From Gracilimonas sp031581265 (GTDB lineage Bacteria > Bacteroidota > Rhodothermia > Balneolales > Balneolaceae), in NCBI RefSeq assembly GCF_031581265.1, contig NZ_JAVLBQ010000010.1:1-64000 (forward strand): 64,000 bases of DNA. The letters run 5' to 3'. The position numbers and the translations under genes were made by a program. The notes below the pieces were generated by a model. That model saw only the letters and a program-made list of their open reading frames with translations, searched no databases and had not been told where the DNA came from. Within the stretch, counting starts at the first letter, position 1, and every line of letters starts with the position of its first letter. Of the stretch, positions 7,452 through 16,730 are shown one piece after another.

Positions 7452-8173
7452 GTATGTCTCAATTCTTTTAACTGAGCTATCATTAAAGACCTGACATGCT
7501 GTTTTATTTCAGTCAAGCTTTCAAAACTATCGGGTTGTATAGCATCTAAAACTTTTAGCTTGAAGGTAACATTCGGATTTAATTTACCTGAACCGGGGGG
7601 CATCGCAGAATGTCCGCCGTCAATAACCATGGGTTGAATATTAAAACCATGTTCCATAGCTAAAAGGAATGCTCCGTTTTTAAACGGTTTAATCTCCCCG
7701 TCCATTGTCCTTGTCCCTTCCGGAAATATCATCACCGGAACAAGATCCTTAAGTGGCTGCACTAAATTATCCAATTTCTTGAGCGCGGTTCTACTCTTTC
7801 TATTAATGGTTATATGTCCCGTCAGCCACACCAACCAACCCATCACCGGAATGTATGTTAAACTCTTCTTTGATACCCATTTCATTTTCCAGGGCAGCTG
7901 ATAAATGACGGGCATATCTAAAAAACTTTGATGATTACATACAAAAATTGTTGGCTCAGACGAATCAAATTTTTCGGTGCCTTCAATTTCAATTTTCCAC
8001 CATGGACTTGCCATCATCATACATTTCGCCATTAGTGACAACGTGTAATTTGGTGCCTTGCGATACTTATCAAAAGGAAAAGTCACCAGGAAAACTGCTG
8101 AGATTAGGAAGAAGAAAAGCAGAAACAAAAAACTAAAATATATAAATACGAAAATACCAAACAGTGTTCTCAT
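7448..8173 (-). CDS. plsC: 1-acyl-sn-glycerol-3-phosphate acyltransferase (PlsC family)
   Basis: The protein is 241 aa and membrane-bound. It adds an acyl chain to lysophosphatidate to give phosphatidate in phospholipid synthesis. An N-terminal hydrophobic segment spans about residues 5-30. It is followed by the catalytic NHQSFLD (NHxxxxD) motif near residue 82, and the FPEGTRT motif near residue 152 binds the glycerol phosphate. The ATG at 8173 overlaps the murQ stop by one base (TGATG); an upstream GTG one codon earlier is possible. It sits in the accC-murQ-plsC-tonB cluster, an envelope-biogenesis grouping. Confidence 0.88.
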   Translation of the reverse strand: MRTLFGIFVFIYFSFLFLLFFFLISAVFLVTFPFDKYRKAPNYTLSLMAKCMMMASPWWKIEIEGTEKFDSSEPTIFVCNHQSFLDMPVIYQLPWKMKWVSKKSLTYIPVMGWLVWLTGHITINRKSRTALKKLDNLVQPLKDLVPVMIFPEGTRTMDGEIKPFKNGAFLLAMEHGFNIQPMVIDGGHSAMPPGSGKLNPNVTFKLKVLDAIQPDSFESLTEIKQHVRSLMIAQLKELRHT

Positions 8174-9111
8174 CACAATTCATGTAAACTTAAAAGTGCC
8201 TTTCGCACAAACCCGTTGTTTTCTTTTAACAGGTTTCGTGCTTGTTCAACGTCTAAATTGCCCAAAGCCATCATCAAAGCCGTTTTTACATGTCCTTCAG
8301 ATGTAGAAAGATATTCCTCTGCCTGTTCATAATTAATACCTGTAAATATCATTAGAATTCGTTTCGCACGCTCTTTCAACTTCTCATTTGAAAGCATCAG
8401 GTCAACCATTACATTTTCATAGATTTTTCCCTGTCGAATCATGGCACCGGTTGTAATCATATTTAAAACCATTTTTTGAGCCGTTCCGCTTTTCATTCGG
8501 GTGCTTCCCATAATGACTTCAGGTCCTACCTGAACATCAACCAGGTAGTCGACCTCTACATCAATCTGAGCTGAAGGAACGGTAGTAACTAATACAGTTT
8601 TGCATCCTCTCTTTGTGGCTTCTTTTAAAGCTCCATGTACATAGGGAGTTCGGCCGCTGGCAGCAAGCCCACAAACCACATCCGGTGGAGCTGTTTGAGC
8701 GTCATCAACAGCTTCAGCCCCAACCTCCTCAGAATCCTCTGCCCCTTCCTGTGCTACGAACATCGCCTCTTTACCACCGGCAATAAATCCCTGTACCTTT
8801 TCAGGAGGAACACCAAAAGTTGGAGGACATTCGGCCGCATCAAGTACACCAAGCCTGCCACTTGTTCCTGCTCCAAAATACAACAATCTCCCTCCCAGCT
8901 GAAATGCGTCACTTACCAATTCGATAATATCAGCTATTACCGGAAGCTTTCTTTCTACCTCAGTAGCTACTTTTTTATCTTCTTCATTGATGAGTTGTGC
9001 AATTTCAAGAGGTGAAGCTAAATCTATTTCCAGCGTATTTTGATTCCGTCCCTCCGTAGTAAGAGATTCCAGCTTGCTGAATAACTTTTTTTTATAAGCT
9101 TGTGATTTCAA
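8173..9111 (-). CDS. murQ: N-acetylmuramic acid 6-phosphate etherase
   Basis: This is a 312-aa SIS-fold enzyme that removes D-lactate from MurNAc-6-phosphate to give GlcNAc-6-phosphate, recycling cell-wall sugar. The sugar-phosphate binding segment FGAGTSGRLGVLDAAE is at about residues 80-95, followed by the family's ECPPTFGV. The GSTRMKSGTAQK motif is near residue 200, and the C-terminal UBA-like helical region is present. The length is that of the family. It follows accC by 6 bases and is coupled to plsC. No PTS MurP or AnmK gene is seen nearby. Confidence 0.93.
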   Translation of the reverse strand: MKSQAYKKKLFSKLESLTTEGRNQNTLEIDLASPLEIAQLINEEDKKVATEVERKLPVIADIIELVSDAFQLGGRLLYFGAGTSGRLGVLDAAECPPTFGVPPEKVQGFIAGGKEAMFVAQEGAEDSEEVGAEAVDDAQTAPPDVVCGLAASGRTPYVHGALKEATKRGCKTVLVTTVPSAQIDVEVDYLVDVQVGPEVIMGSTRMKSGTAQKMVLNMITTGAMIRQGKIYENVMVDLMLSNEKLKERAKRILMIFTGINYEQAEEYLSTSEGHVKTALMMALGNLDVEQARNLLKENNGFVRKALLSLHEL

Positions 9112-9117
9112 AATGAT

Positions 9118-10608
9118 TTACTCCCTCCGGTTTTTCCACCACATACTTTCAGATGAACCATCCAATTGCAGTGCCGGACCTCCGGAATTTTCATCGATCC
9201 CTTTCAGAAGTACCGCCGCCAGAGCTACATCATCTTGATCTTGTTCAGGCTGCATCTTTTCCGGGGTGAAATGATCAGGCACAAAGTGAGTATCATATTT
9301 TGCCTCTATAAAGGCCGGATGATTTAGCGTAAATTCACAAAACGGTATGGTAGTTTTGCAACCTGCAATTTCGTATTCATCAAGCGCTCGAAGCATTCTT
9401 TTTCGTGCTATTTCTCGATTAGGGCCATGCACACTTAATTTTGAAATCATTGGGTCGTAATTGATGGTAATCTTCTGCCCTTCCTCTACTCCGGAATCAA
9501 CCCGAATTCCTGAGCCTGTAGGCACGCGATGCTTCTTCAATAATCCGGTACTTGGTAAAAAGTTATCAGCAGGATCTTCCGCATAAATACGGCACTCAAT
9601 CGCATGACCATTAATTTTCAGATCCTCTTGTTTAAAAGGAAGCTCTTTACCTTCTGCCACTAATATTTGCATCGCCACTAAATCAACCCCGGAAATCATT
9701 TCTGTTACAGGATGTTCTACCTGCAAACGGGTATTCATCTCCAGGAAATAGAAATTGAGATGTTTATCAACCAAAAACTCAATGGTTCCGGCCCCAATGT
9801 AATCACAAGCTTCAGCTGCTTTTATAGCAGCCTTGGCCATTTCCTCCCGTAATTCTGGCGTTAATAATGCACAAGGTGCTTCTTCAATCACTTTTTGATG
9901 GCGCCGCTGCACAGAACATTCCCTGTCAAAAACATGGAAGGTATTACCATGGGTATCCGCTATAATCTGAAATTCAACATGGCGGGGTTCTTCGAGATAT
10001 TTTTCTATATAAATTCGGTCGTCACCAAATGCATTTTTGGCTTCAGATTTAGCAGATTTAATACTCGTCTCAAATTCTTCTTTTTTGTGGACGATTCTCA
10101 TTCCCTTACCACCACCGCCGGCAGCAGCTTTCACTAAAATAGGATACCCTATTTCATCAGCTACACTGCGGGCTTCTTCAATATCTTTCAGCTCACTTTT
10201 AAGTCCCGGAGGCGTTGGAACATTGTGCTGACTCATCAACTCCCGAGCTTCTGTCTTATCTCCCATCAGCCTAATTGCTTTGGGCTCAGGACCAATAAAT
10301 ATGATACCCTCTTCCTTACATCGCTCCGCAAAAGCTGCGTTCTCACTCAAAAATCCATATCCGGGGTGAACAGCATCGGCACCGGTTTTTTTAACCGCGT
10401 CAACAATCTTATCCATCACCAAATAACTTTCTGAAGAAGCGGCCTCCCCAATAAACACAGATTCATCCGCATGGAGTACGTGCGGCGAGTGTGCATCCGG
10501 CCTGGAATACACTGCTACTGTTTTAATTCCGAGTTCTTTGCAGGTATGTATTACTCTAAGAGCAATTTCACCGCGATTTGCTACCAATATTTTTTTAATC
10601 TCAGCCAT
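9118..10608 (-). CDS. accC: Acyl-CoA carboxylase biotin carboxylase subunit
   Basis: This is a 496-aa ATP-grasp biotin carboxylase. It carboxylates the biotin of the carrier protein using ATP and bicarbonate. The N-terminal KKILVANRGEIALRV, the ATP-loop KAAAGGGGKGMR, the RDCS-type CSVQRRHQK, and EMNTRLQVEHPVTE near residue 290 are all present. A C-terminal tail of about 45 residues beyond the usual AccC end (rich in Asp/Gln/Ser) is extra and of unknown use. No BCCP or carboxyltransferase gene is adjacent, so it could serve acetyl-CoA or propionyl-CoA carboxylase. It is first in the accC-murQ-plsC-tonB cluster. Confidence 0.9.
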   Translation of the reverse strand: MAEIKKILVANRGEIALRVIHTCKELGIKTVAVYSRPDAHSPHVLHADESVFIGEAASSESYLVMDKIVDAVKKTGADAVHPGYGFLSENAAFAERCKEEGIIFIGPEPKAIRLMGDKTEARELMSQHNVPTPPGLKSELKDIEEARSVADEIGYPILVKAAAGGGGKGMRIVHKKEEFETSIKSAKSEAKNAFGDDRIYIEKYLEEPRHVEFQIIADTHGNTFHVFDRECSVQRRHQKVIEEAPCALLTPELREEMAKAAIKAAEACDYIGAGTIEFLVDKHLNFYFLEMNTRLQVEHPVTEMISGVDLVAMQILVAEGKELPFKQEDLKINGHAIECRIYAEDPADNFLPSTGLLKKHRVPTGSGIRVDSGVEEGQKITINYDPMISKLSVHGPNREIARKRMLRALDEYEIAGCKTTIPFCEFTLNHPAFIEAKYDTHFVPDHFTPEKMQPEQDQDDVALAAVLLKGIDENSGGPALQLDGSSESMWWKNRRE

Positions 10609-10676
10609 AAAATCCTGTTTTGTTTTTGTCTAATGATAGGACTTTACGCCAAGATTCTCCAAGCTAATTAAAGATT

Positions 10677-11651
10677 TTAACTCCCGGTTTTTAAATCAAT
10701 AAAAACCTTGGGCAGCATGAACAATTTTTCGGTGTAATTAAGGTAAGCGCGATTATCAAAAACGTTATAATTGTTTTCTTCAATCTTATTGAGAATACGA
10801 CTATAGTTATGCCGGGCTAAATAAACCGGTAAACGACTATCACTTGAGAGCATTGGGATACCCAAGTCAGCTTTGAAGTAATACTCTCTGGCTCTCTGAA
10901 TCTGAAATTCCATCAGAGCTTTGAATTTATCACTAACAGTTTCAGTGAATAACTCATCTTCGCTAATATTAAATGCAATTAAGTCTTCTTGGGGAATATA
11001 AATTCTTCCTCTTCTGAGATCTTCCCCAACATCCCTTAATATGTTCGTTAACTGCATGGCTATTCCTAAATCAATCGCATGTTCAATGGCCTCATTATTA
11101 ACATAACCAAACACTTCACTGGTCATTAGGCCAACAACTGAGGCCACCTTGTAGGAATAATCATATACCTCATCAAAGGTTTCAAACCGGTCTTTTATGA
11201 GATCTGTTCGAACTCCTTCTAAGAGTAGAAATGGAAGTTCAATTGAAATCTGGTATTTCTTCAGCGTATCAGCAAAGGCAGTTAGGATAGGATCTTCAGC
11301 TATTTTTCCGTCATAAACATCCACCAACCTTTGCTTGAAAAGTTTAAGCTTTTCATCTACCTGATCTACGGTAATTTTTTTGTCGGTGATCAAATCTTCA
11401 GCTTCATCAACCAAATCATCGAGATATCTGCACAAGCCATAGATGGCAAAGATCCCACGTTGTTTTTCATTGGGTAAAAAACGGGTAGCCATGTAAAACG
11501 TCTTCGCATGTTTTCTCGTAATAAACCGACAATGCGAATATGCATTCTTTAATCCATCATCATTGAGATCTTCTATCACAGATTTGTGAAACGAAGTTTT
11601 CTCGTATAATGGGCGTATTAAATGATATGGTATGTGAAAAATGTTTGTCAT
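10677..11651 (-). CDS. Phytoene/squalene synthase family protein
   Basis: This is a 324-aa trans-isoprenyl diphosphate synthase of the head-to-head type. It condenses two C20 or C15 prenyl diphosphates. The first Asp-rich motif, LDDLVDEAED, is near residue 80. The second, ILRDVGEDLRRGRIYIP, is near residue 210 after AMQLTN. These features fit CrtB (phytoene, carotenoids) best, but HpnC/D-type squalene synthases share them. No carotenoid desaturase is adjacent. It is divergent from the LacI-family gene, and a palindrome with a central CG lies 44 bases before its start (see 11695). Confidence 0.82.
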   Translation of the reverse strand: MTNIFHIPYHLIRPLYEKTSFHKSVIEDLNDDGLKNAYSHCRFITRKHAKTFYMATRFLPNEKQRGIFAIYGLCRYLDDLVDEAEDLITDKKITVDQVDEKLKLFKQRLVDVYDGKIAEDPILTAFADTLKKYQISIELPFLLLEGVRTDLIKDRFETFDEVYDYSYKVASVVGLMTSEVFGYVNNEAIEHAIDLGIAMQLTNILRDVGEDLRRGRIYIPQEDLIAFNISEDELFTETVSDKFKALMEFQIQRAREYYFKADLGIPMLSSDSRLPVYLARHNYSRILNKIEENNYNVFDNRAYLNYTEKLFMLPKVFIDLKTGS

Positions 11652-11854
11652 CTGAAATTTTTTACTCTCTTGCTAAAGCTTATTTTTCTTAGAAAAAGTT
11701 CCCGAGAACTTTAATTAAATTTAAATTGATCTTTCACTGAATATTGTTGACCAAGATATTTATACTTGAAGATTCTAAATGGTTATATTTACTTAATACA
11801 TTTTAATTAGGTTATTAGTTATAATAACTGAAATATTTAAATAAATCAGGCAAA
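11652..11854. promoter_or_regulatory. Divergent promoter region with two palindromes
   Basis: This AT-rich divergent gap holds an 18-base near-palindrome at 11695-11712 (AAAGTTCCCGAGAACTTT, central CG, 8 of 9 positions symmetric). It also holds a perfect 13-base one at 11817-11829 (AGTTATAATAACT), which contains a TATAAT at 11820-11825. LacI-family operators are typically palindromes with a central CG pair, so the first is a good candidate operator. The second overlaps a possible -10 box for the regulator gene. No convincing -35 is seen. Confidence 0.45.
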
Positions 11855-12868
11855 ATGAGTAAAAAAGTCACAATTTATGAGGTTGCAAAAAAAGCAGAAG
11901 TGGCCATCTCAACTGTATCAAGAGTTCTTAATGGGTCAGAAAATGTATCAAAAGCAACGAAAATTAAGGTTGATGATGCGATTAAGGAATTAAACTTCCG
12001 TCCCCAGGTAAATGCCCGAAAGCTTGCCAGTAAGCAACCTCAAATGCTGGCCATTGCTGTTCCCTCTTTCACCACGCCATTTTTTAATGAAGTATTAAAA
12101 GGCGTCAAAGATGAAATTAAAAAAATGGATCTTGATATCATGCTGTACAATACCGGTTCAAAGAATCCTGAAGAAGGCGTGCAAAATTTCTTTGACCGTG
12201 GTACCGCTGATGCTGTGATTCTTTTATCTATTGATGTAAGTGACCAAGTTCATGAGCTTATACAAGCCACTCAAACTCCGGCTGTCTTAGTAAACTCGGC
12301 TCATTCCTCTTATAATTACTTTATGCTCAATGATTATAAAGGAGGATATTTAGCCGGCGAACATTTGGTTAAGCAGGGCTTTGAAAGCATCGGTATGATC
12401 ACCAGTATTGTTGAATCTCATGCCTCAACTGAACGTAAAAGAGGATTTAAAGATGCTCTTAAAAATTTCAAAATGAATATTGATAAGGATTTTTTCCAAA
12501 GTGGAGACACCACTAAACATGGGGGGTTCACGGAAGAAGCAGGCTTTGAAGCCATTTATAAATATGATAAACAATGCAAATTCCCGGAAGCTATCTTTTG
12601 CTCAAACGATACCCAGGCTGTAGGTGCTATTTACGCCTTATCTAAACTTGGCTTAAAAGTTCCCGAAGATATCGCAATTATGGGTTACGACAATATTAAG
12701 TTGAGTAAGTATCTGGATCTGACTACTATTGACCAAAAGATGTACACTATTGGTGTACAAGCCACTAAAAGATTAGCCGAAATCATTCAAAAACCGGAAG
12801 ATGAACTTTATCAAACTACCATTAATCCTGTATTAGTAAAACGCGGCTCAACCGAAAATAAACAGTAA
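11855..12868 (+). CDS. LacI-family transcriptional regulator
   Basis: The protein is 337 aa. An N-terminal LacI helix-turn-helix with hinge is clear at about residues 4-60 (TIYEVAKKAEVAISTVSRVLNG, then NFRPQVNARKLA). It is followed by a periplasmic-binding-protein-like sensor domain with the conserved GYDN near residue 281. It probably responds to a sugar or small metabolite, but no sugar catabolic gene is adjacent. It is followed one base later by purC, an unusual neighbour, and is divergent from the phytoene-synthase-like gene. Autoregulation through the palindromes in the upstream gap is likely but inferred. Confidence 0.9.
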   Translation: MSKKVTIYEVAKKAEVAISTVSRVLNGSENVSKATKIKVDDAIKELNFRPQVNARKLASKQPQMLAIAVPSFTTPFFNEVLKGVKDEIKKMDLDIMLYNTGSKNPEEGVQNFFDRGTADAVILLSIDVSDQVHELIQATQTPAVLVNSAHSSYNYFMLNDYKGGYLAGEHLVKQGFESIGMITSIVESHASTERKRGFKDALKNFKMNIDKDFFQSGDTTKHGGFTEEAGFEAIYKYDKQCKFPEAIFCSNDTQAVGAIYALSKLGLKVPEDIAIMGYDNIKLSKYLDLTTIDQKMYTIGVQATKRLAEIIQKPEDELYQTTINPVLVKRGSTENKQ

Positions 12869-12869
12869 C

Positions 12870-13835
12870 GTGAATACCAATTTTACCACTCAAGAAGCAC
12901 TTGAAAATTGTATAACTGAAACCAATCTGCCTAATTTCTCCCCTCCGTATAAAGGTAAGGTCCGGGAAGTCTATGATTTGGGTGACAATAAACTTGGGAT
13001 CGTTGTAACAGATCGTATCTCGGCTTTCGATTTTATCATGAAGCAGGCTATACCTTTCAAAGGACAAATCCTGAATCAACTTGCAGCTTTTTCTTTTGAC
13101 AAAGTTAATGATATTGTGCCAACACATGTAATTGATGTGCCCCACCCGAACGTCACCATCGCCAAAAAGTGTGAGACTATTCCCATAGAGGTGGTAATGC
13201 GAGGATACCTTACAGGACATGCCTGGAGAGTTTATAAGTCCGGTAAACGGGAACTTTGCGGAGTTGCCCTGCCTGAAGGACTTAAAGAGCATGATAAATT
13301 CCCAACCCCCATCCTCACTCCTGCTACCAAAGCCGAAGAAGGTCACGATCAAGATATCTCTGAAGAAGAAATCATTTCCAATAAGATTGTTAAACCGGCT
13401 TTATGGAATAAGATTAAAGAAGTAGCATTTAAAATATTTGAACGAGGTACTAAAGTTGCCGCTGAACAAGGGCTTATTTTAGTGGATACCAAATATGAAT
13501 TTGGCCTTTATAACGGAGAACTAACTCTTATAGATGAAGTTCACACCACCGATTCATCCCGCTATTTTTACTTGGATGGTTATCAAGAGCGACAGGAGAA
13601 AGAGGAACCGCAAAAACAGCTTTCGAAAGAGTTTTTAAGGGAATGGCTGATGGAACACAATTTTCAGGGGTTAGAAGGACAAACTCTCCCCGATCTTCCC
13701 GATGAATTTCGTATGGAAGTTTTTGAGCGATATGCTGAATTGTTTGAGATGCTTACAGGCCAAGAATTTAAACCTGTTTCAGTAAAAGATTTTGACCAAG
13801 AGCTAACTGACATTTTAAATAAGCATTCTAATTAA
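12870..13835 (+). CDS. purC: SAICAR synthase
   Basis: This is phosphoribosylaminoimidazole-succinocarboxamide synthase, 321 aa. It ligates aspartate to CAIR with ATP in purine synthesis. The N-terminal YKGKVREVYDLGDNKLGIVVTD, the DRISAFDF segment and the EVVMRGYLTGHAW motif are clear. It is the longer form (about 300-320 aa) found in Bacteroidota and yeast rather than the 240-aa E. coli form. The start is a GTG at 12870, one base after the regulator stop. It is probably co-transcribed with the LacI-family gene upstream and the RDD gene 2 bases downstream. Confidence 0.92.
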   Translation: MNTNFTTQEALENCITETNLPNFSPPYKGKVREVYDLGDNKLGIVVTDRISAFDFIMKQAIPFKGQILNQLAAFSFDKVNDIVPTHVIDVPHPNVTIAKKCETIPIEVVMRGYLTGHAWRVYKSGKRELCGVALPEGLKEHDKFPTPILTPATKAEEGHDQDISEEEIISNKIVKPALWNKIKEVAFKIFERGTKVAAEQGLILVDTKYEFGLYNGELTLIDEVHTTDSSRYFYLDGYQERQEKEEPQKQLSKEFLREWLMEHNFQGLEGQTLPDLPDEFRMEVFERYAELFEMLTGQEFKPVSVKDFDQELTDILNKHSN

Positions 13836-13837
13836 CT

Positions 13838-14935
13838 ATGAAAAATGATCCAAAACAGATCATAACCCCATATGCTTTTGAAATCGATCCAGAATTACTT
13901 GGCCTTCCTCTTGCTACTCCTAAAAGGCGTCTTCTAGCTCTTTTAATTGATCTTTTCATAGCGGCCATACTTTCTTCTCTTGGGAATGTAACTCTCGCAT
14001 TGGCTTCTGCCGGTGTGTTTGTATGGATTGCAATACGTACCAAAAATGATGTACGCTGGCAAAATATATTAAGATATACCGGAGCAGCCTTTGCCAGTAT
14101 CTTTGTATTCTTAGCTTCAATAGGCTTATTGGAAGGAACCGATAATGAAAAACCGACACTCAGTGACAACATTGTTGTGCCTGAAGGAGTTGAATGGGAT
14201 GACTTTTCAGAAAAAATGGCTAGTACAGATTTTACGAATCAAAATGATATTGCTGCATTAGAAGCCTATGCAGAACAACTGGGAGATGACCTTTCAACTA
14301 TTGATTCCGTTCGGACAAAAAAATACGACTCACTTTCTCGAGCTCAATTACTTTCATTTGTCCAGGCAATAGATATGGGAGATTCTGCCTTAACAGACAG
14401 CCTTAGAGTTCTTATTGCAGGAAATATTGCGGCCCCTGAAATATCTGAGCTTCAAGCCCGAAATAAAATTTTTACTGACCGTATTGATGATCTTGAAGAT
14501 GAAAATGAAGATCTAAGAGATGAAATTGAAAACCCCGGATTTATAAAATCTGCCAGAGCAGCCGGAGAAGATTTCGGCCTCACCTTTGGATGGATGGGAT
14601 TATACTTTATTCTTTCCCTCGCACTTTTTAACGGACATACCGCCGGGAAAAAACTGCTTGGGTTAAAAGTAGTAAGGCTCAACAATGAACCTATTGGTAT
14701 TTGGTATTCCTTCGAGAGATTTGGAGGATATGCCGCCGGATTAGCAACCGGTCTGCTTGGTTTTTTCCAAGTATATTGGGATGCAAATCGGCAAGGCATT
14801 CATGATAAAATAGCCGGTACAGTTGTCATTGATACAAGAATTAAAAAAATAAATAAATACAAAGACCTCACAAGTAAAGTACTTAGAAAAGAAAACCTTC
14901 TTGAGGAGAATGAGCAAAACAGTGATGAACCCTGA
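13838..14935 (+). CDS. RDD-family membrane protein with coiled-coil insert
   Basis: The protein is 365 aa. The RDD hallmark PKRRLLALLIDLFIAA starts near residue 28 and forms the first of about three N-terminal membrane helices (to about residue 102). A soluble, acidic insert of some 140 residues follows, ending in a short coiled coil (IDDLEDENEDLRDEIE). The RDD domain then resumes with membrane helices and the GKKLLGLKVVR and QGIHDKIAGTVVID motifs. RDD domains normally are continuous, so the insert is unusual. Function is unknown; some RDD proteins are Na+/H+ antiporters. It overlaps the cupin gene start. Confidence 0.75.
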   Translation: MKNDPKQIITPYAFEIDPELLGLPLATPKRRLLALLIDLFIAAILSSLGNVTLALASAGVFVWIAIRTKNDVRWQNILRYTGAAFASIFVFLASIGLLEGTDNEKPTLSDNIVVPEGVEWDDFSEKMASTDFTNQNDIAALEAYAEQLGDDLSTIDSVRTKKYDSLSRAQLLSFVQAIDMGDSALTDSLRVLIAGNIAAPEISELQARNKIFTDRIDDLEDENEDLRDEIENPGFIKSARAAGEDFGLTFGWMGLYFILSLALFNGHTAGKKLLGLKVVRLNNEPIGIWYSFERFGGYAAGLATGLLGFFQVYWDANRQGIHDKIAGTVVIDTRIKKINKYKDLTSKVLRKENLLEENEQNSDEP

Positions 14936-15299
14936 TCCTAAAAGAATTATAACTAAATTCGAACTCTTCGATGAATATTGGACACATAAAATTATAGCTG
15001 AATTTAATAACCAATATGTAAAGCTCGCCAAGCTCAAAGGAAAATTTATTTGGCATGCTCATGAGCACGAAGATGAACTCTTTTATATTGTGAAAGGGTC
15101 ACTTATGCTAAAATTCAGGGATAGAAACGATGTAAACTTAACTGAAGGTGAAATGTATATAGTACCGGCAGGTGTTGATCATTTGCCAGTTGCTAAAGAA
15201 GAATGTTGGGTAATGCTAATTGAGCCTAAATCAACATTCCATACGGGTTCAACCCAAACTGGCAGAAGTGTAAAAACTGAAGATCAGGAATGGATTTAA
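14910..15299 (+). CDS. Cupin-domain protein
   Basis: This is a single-domain cupin of about 129 aa. Metal-ligand positions are seen in WHAHEHEDELFYIVKG (HxHx4E) and the second motif YIVPAGVDHLPVA (His). The ATG at 14910 directly follows GAGGAG and overlaps the end of the RDD gene; the frame also has an ATG at 14901 and one at 14925. Small cupins of this kind are often isomerases or metal-dependent binding proteins. The substrate cannot be told. Confidence 0.8.
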   Translation: MSKTVMNPDPKRIITKFELFDEYWTHKIIAEFNNQYVKLAKLKGKFIWHAHEHEDELFYIVKGSLMLKFRDRNDVNLTEGEMYIVPAGVDHLPVAKEECWVMLIEPKSTFHTGSTQTGRSVKTEDQEWI

Positions 15300-15317
15300 A
15301 AGGGAATTAATGCCACC

Positions 15318-16121
15318 ATGTACGAATTCCACAAAGATAAAGACCGCTACTTCAACATGCAGTACAAGACCTCAAAAGAGTATATTGTACCGTTTGTTAA
15401 GGAGTTTATGCCCAATAAAAAACCTTTACGAATCCTTGAAATTGGATGTGCTGAAGCTGGTGTGTTAAAAGCATTCACTGAATTAGGACATCAGTGTGTG
15501 GGAATAGAGCTATCAGGAAGCCGTGTTGAGTTAGCTCGAAATTTTATGCAAAAAGAGATTCAAGATGGGCAGATTAGGTTCATTATTGAAGATATTTATG
15601 ACATCGATCCAGCCAAAGAATTTGATGAGCTTTTTGACTTGGTTATCCTGAAAGATGTGATCGAACACATCCATAATCAGGAACGATTTATGGGTGAGCT
15701 TAAGAAACTCATCAAACCTGATGGATATGTCTTTTTTGCTTTCCCACCGTGGTATATGCCTTTTGGTGGACATCAACAATTGGCCAATAACAAAGTGCTT
15801 AATAAACTACCCTATTATCATATTCTACCGGATGGATTTTATCGGCTTATCCTGAAAGCGGGAAAAGAAACGGATCAAAAAATTGAAGGCTTATTGGAGA
15901 TAAAAAGTACAGGAATTACTATTGAGCAATTTCAAAAAATTGCAGTAGAAAATGATTGGGTGATCAACAAAAAGAAATATTGGTTGTTCAATCCCATTTA
16001 TCAATGGAAATTTGGGGTTAAGCCAAAAGGACTTTATCCAGCATTTCAGAAAATACCATTCTTGAGAAATTTTTGGACCACAGCTGCTTATTTTTTGATT
16101 TCAGTCAAGAAAAGAAAGTAA
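15318..16121 (+). CDS. Class I SAM-dependent methyltransferase
   Basis: The protein is 267 aa. Motif I, RILEIGCAEAGVLKAF, is at about residues 39-54. An acidic residue ends the second strand (GIELSGSRVE), and FDLVILKDVIEHI forms motif IV near residues 110-122. FFAFPPWYMPFGGHQQL follows, a pattern seen in sugar or lipid methyltransferases of the Methyltransf_11/23 group. The acceptor is unknown. It sits in a plus-strand run after the cupin gene, 18 bases from its stop. Confidence 0.82.
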   Translation: MYEFHKDKDRYFNMQYKTSKEYIVPFVKEFMPNKKPLRILEIGCAEAGVLKAFTELGHQCVGIELSGSRVELARNFMQKEIQDGQIRFIIEDIYDIDPAKEFDELFDLVILKDVIEHIHNQERFMGELKKLIKPDGYVFFAFPPWYMPFGGHQQLANNKVLNKLPYYHILPDGFYRLILKAGKETDQKIEGLLEIKSTGITIEQFQKIAVENDWVINKKKYWLFNPIYQWKFGVKPKGLYPAFQKIPFLRNFWTTAAYFLISVKKRK

Positions 16122-16130
16122 TACCTATTC

Positions 16131-16640
16131 ATGGATGATCATATACACTTCAAGCGAATACGACCTCGCATTTATGTCGAAACAGAGCTCAGTAAAAAAG
16201 AAATTAATGAGCGTATTAAAAAGCATTTGAAAGAAGCTGAATGTAGCTGTTCCGGGAAGTCCACAGAAGGCTATGCTACTTTTTGTCCACCTGAAAATGA
16301 ACAGCATTTTTGGTCCCCTCAGCTTACCATTACTTTAGATACCGAAGACGAAAAAACATATATACGTGGCCTGTATGGACCAAAACCCTCCGTGTGGACC
16401 TTGTTTGTATTTTTCTACGCCACTATCGCATTTGCAGCTCTTATAGTTACCATGATTGGATTATCCTTTTGGACACTGAATAAACCCATTACAATTTTAT
16501 GGCTTGTACCTGTTTTAGTTATAGTCTTCCTTAGCCTCTATCTGGTTGCCTACTTTGGACAGAAACTTGGCCACAAACAAATGACTAATTTGCACCGAAC
16601 TCTCGAAAAATGTCTCGGCAAAGAAATTGATCCGGTTTAA
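16131..16640 (+). CDS. Hypothetical membrane protein, two helices
   Basis: I do not recognise a family. The 169-aa protein has a soluble N-terminal part of about 85 residues containing a CSCSGKS segment, then two membrane helices at about residues 88-112 and 120-146, and a short basic tail. The soluble part begins with a strand-helix pattern (RPRIYVETELSKKEINERI). It ends the plus-strand run and converges on metF. Confidence 0.6.
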   Translation: MDDHIHFKRIRPRIYVETELSKKEINERIKKHLKEAECSCSGKSTEGYATFCPPENEQHFWSPQLTITLDTEDEKTYIRGLYGPKPSVWTLFVFFYATIAFAALIVTMIGLSFWTLNKPITILWLVPVLVIVFLSLYLVAYFGQKLGHKQMTNLHRTLEKCLGKEIDPV

Positions 16641-16730
16641 AAAGCACACCCCAAACCTCCGGCGATCAAAGCTTACGCCTGAATTATTTTGATCGTAAAG
16701 CAGAAATCCCTTAATAACACCAATCTGTGA

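Noticed and set aside
16663..16695. Hairpin CGATCAAA/TTTGATCG between the membrane protein and metF
   Set aside because: The arms pair but the loop is long and there is no T-tract in either direction, so I do not call a terminator.
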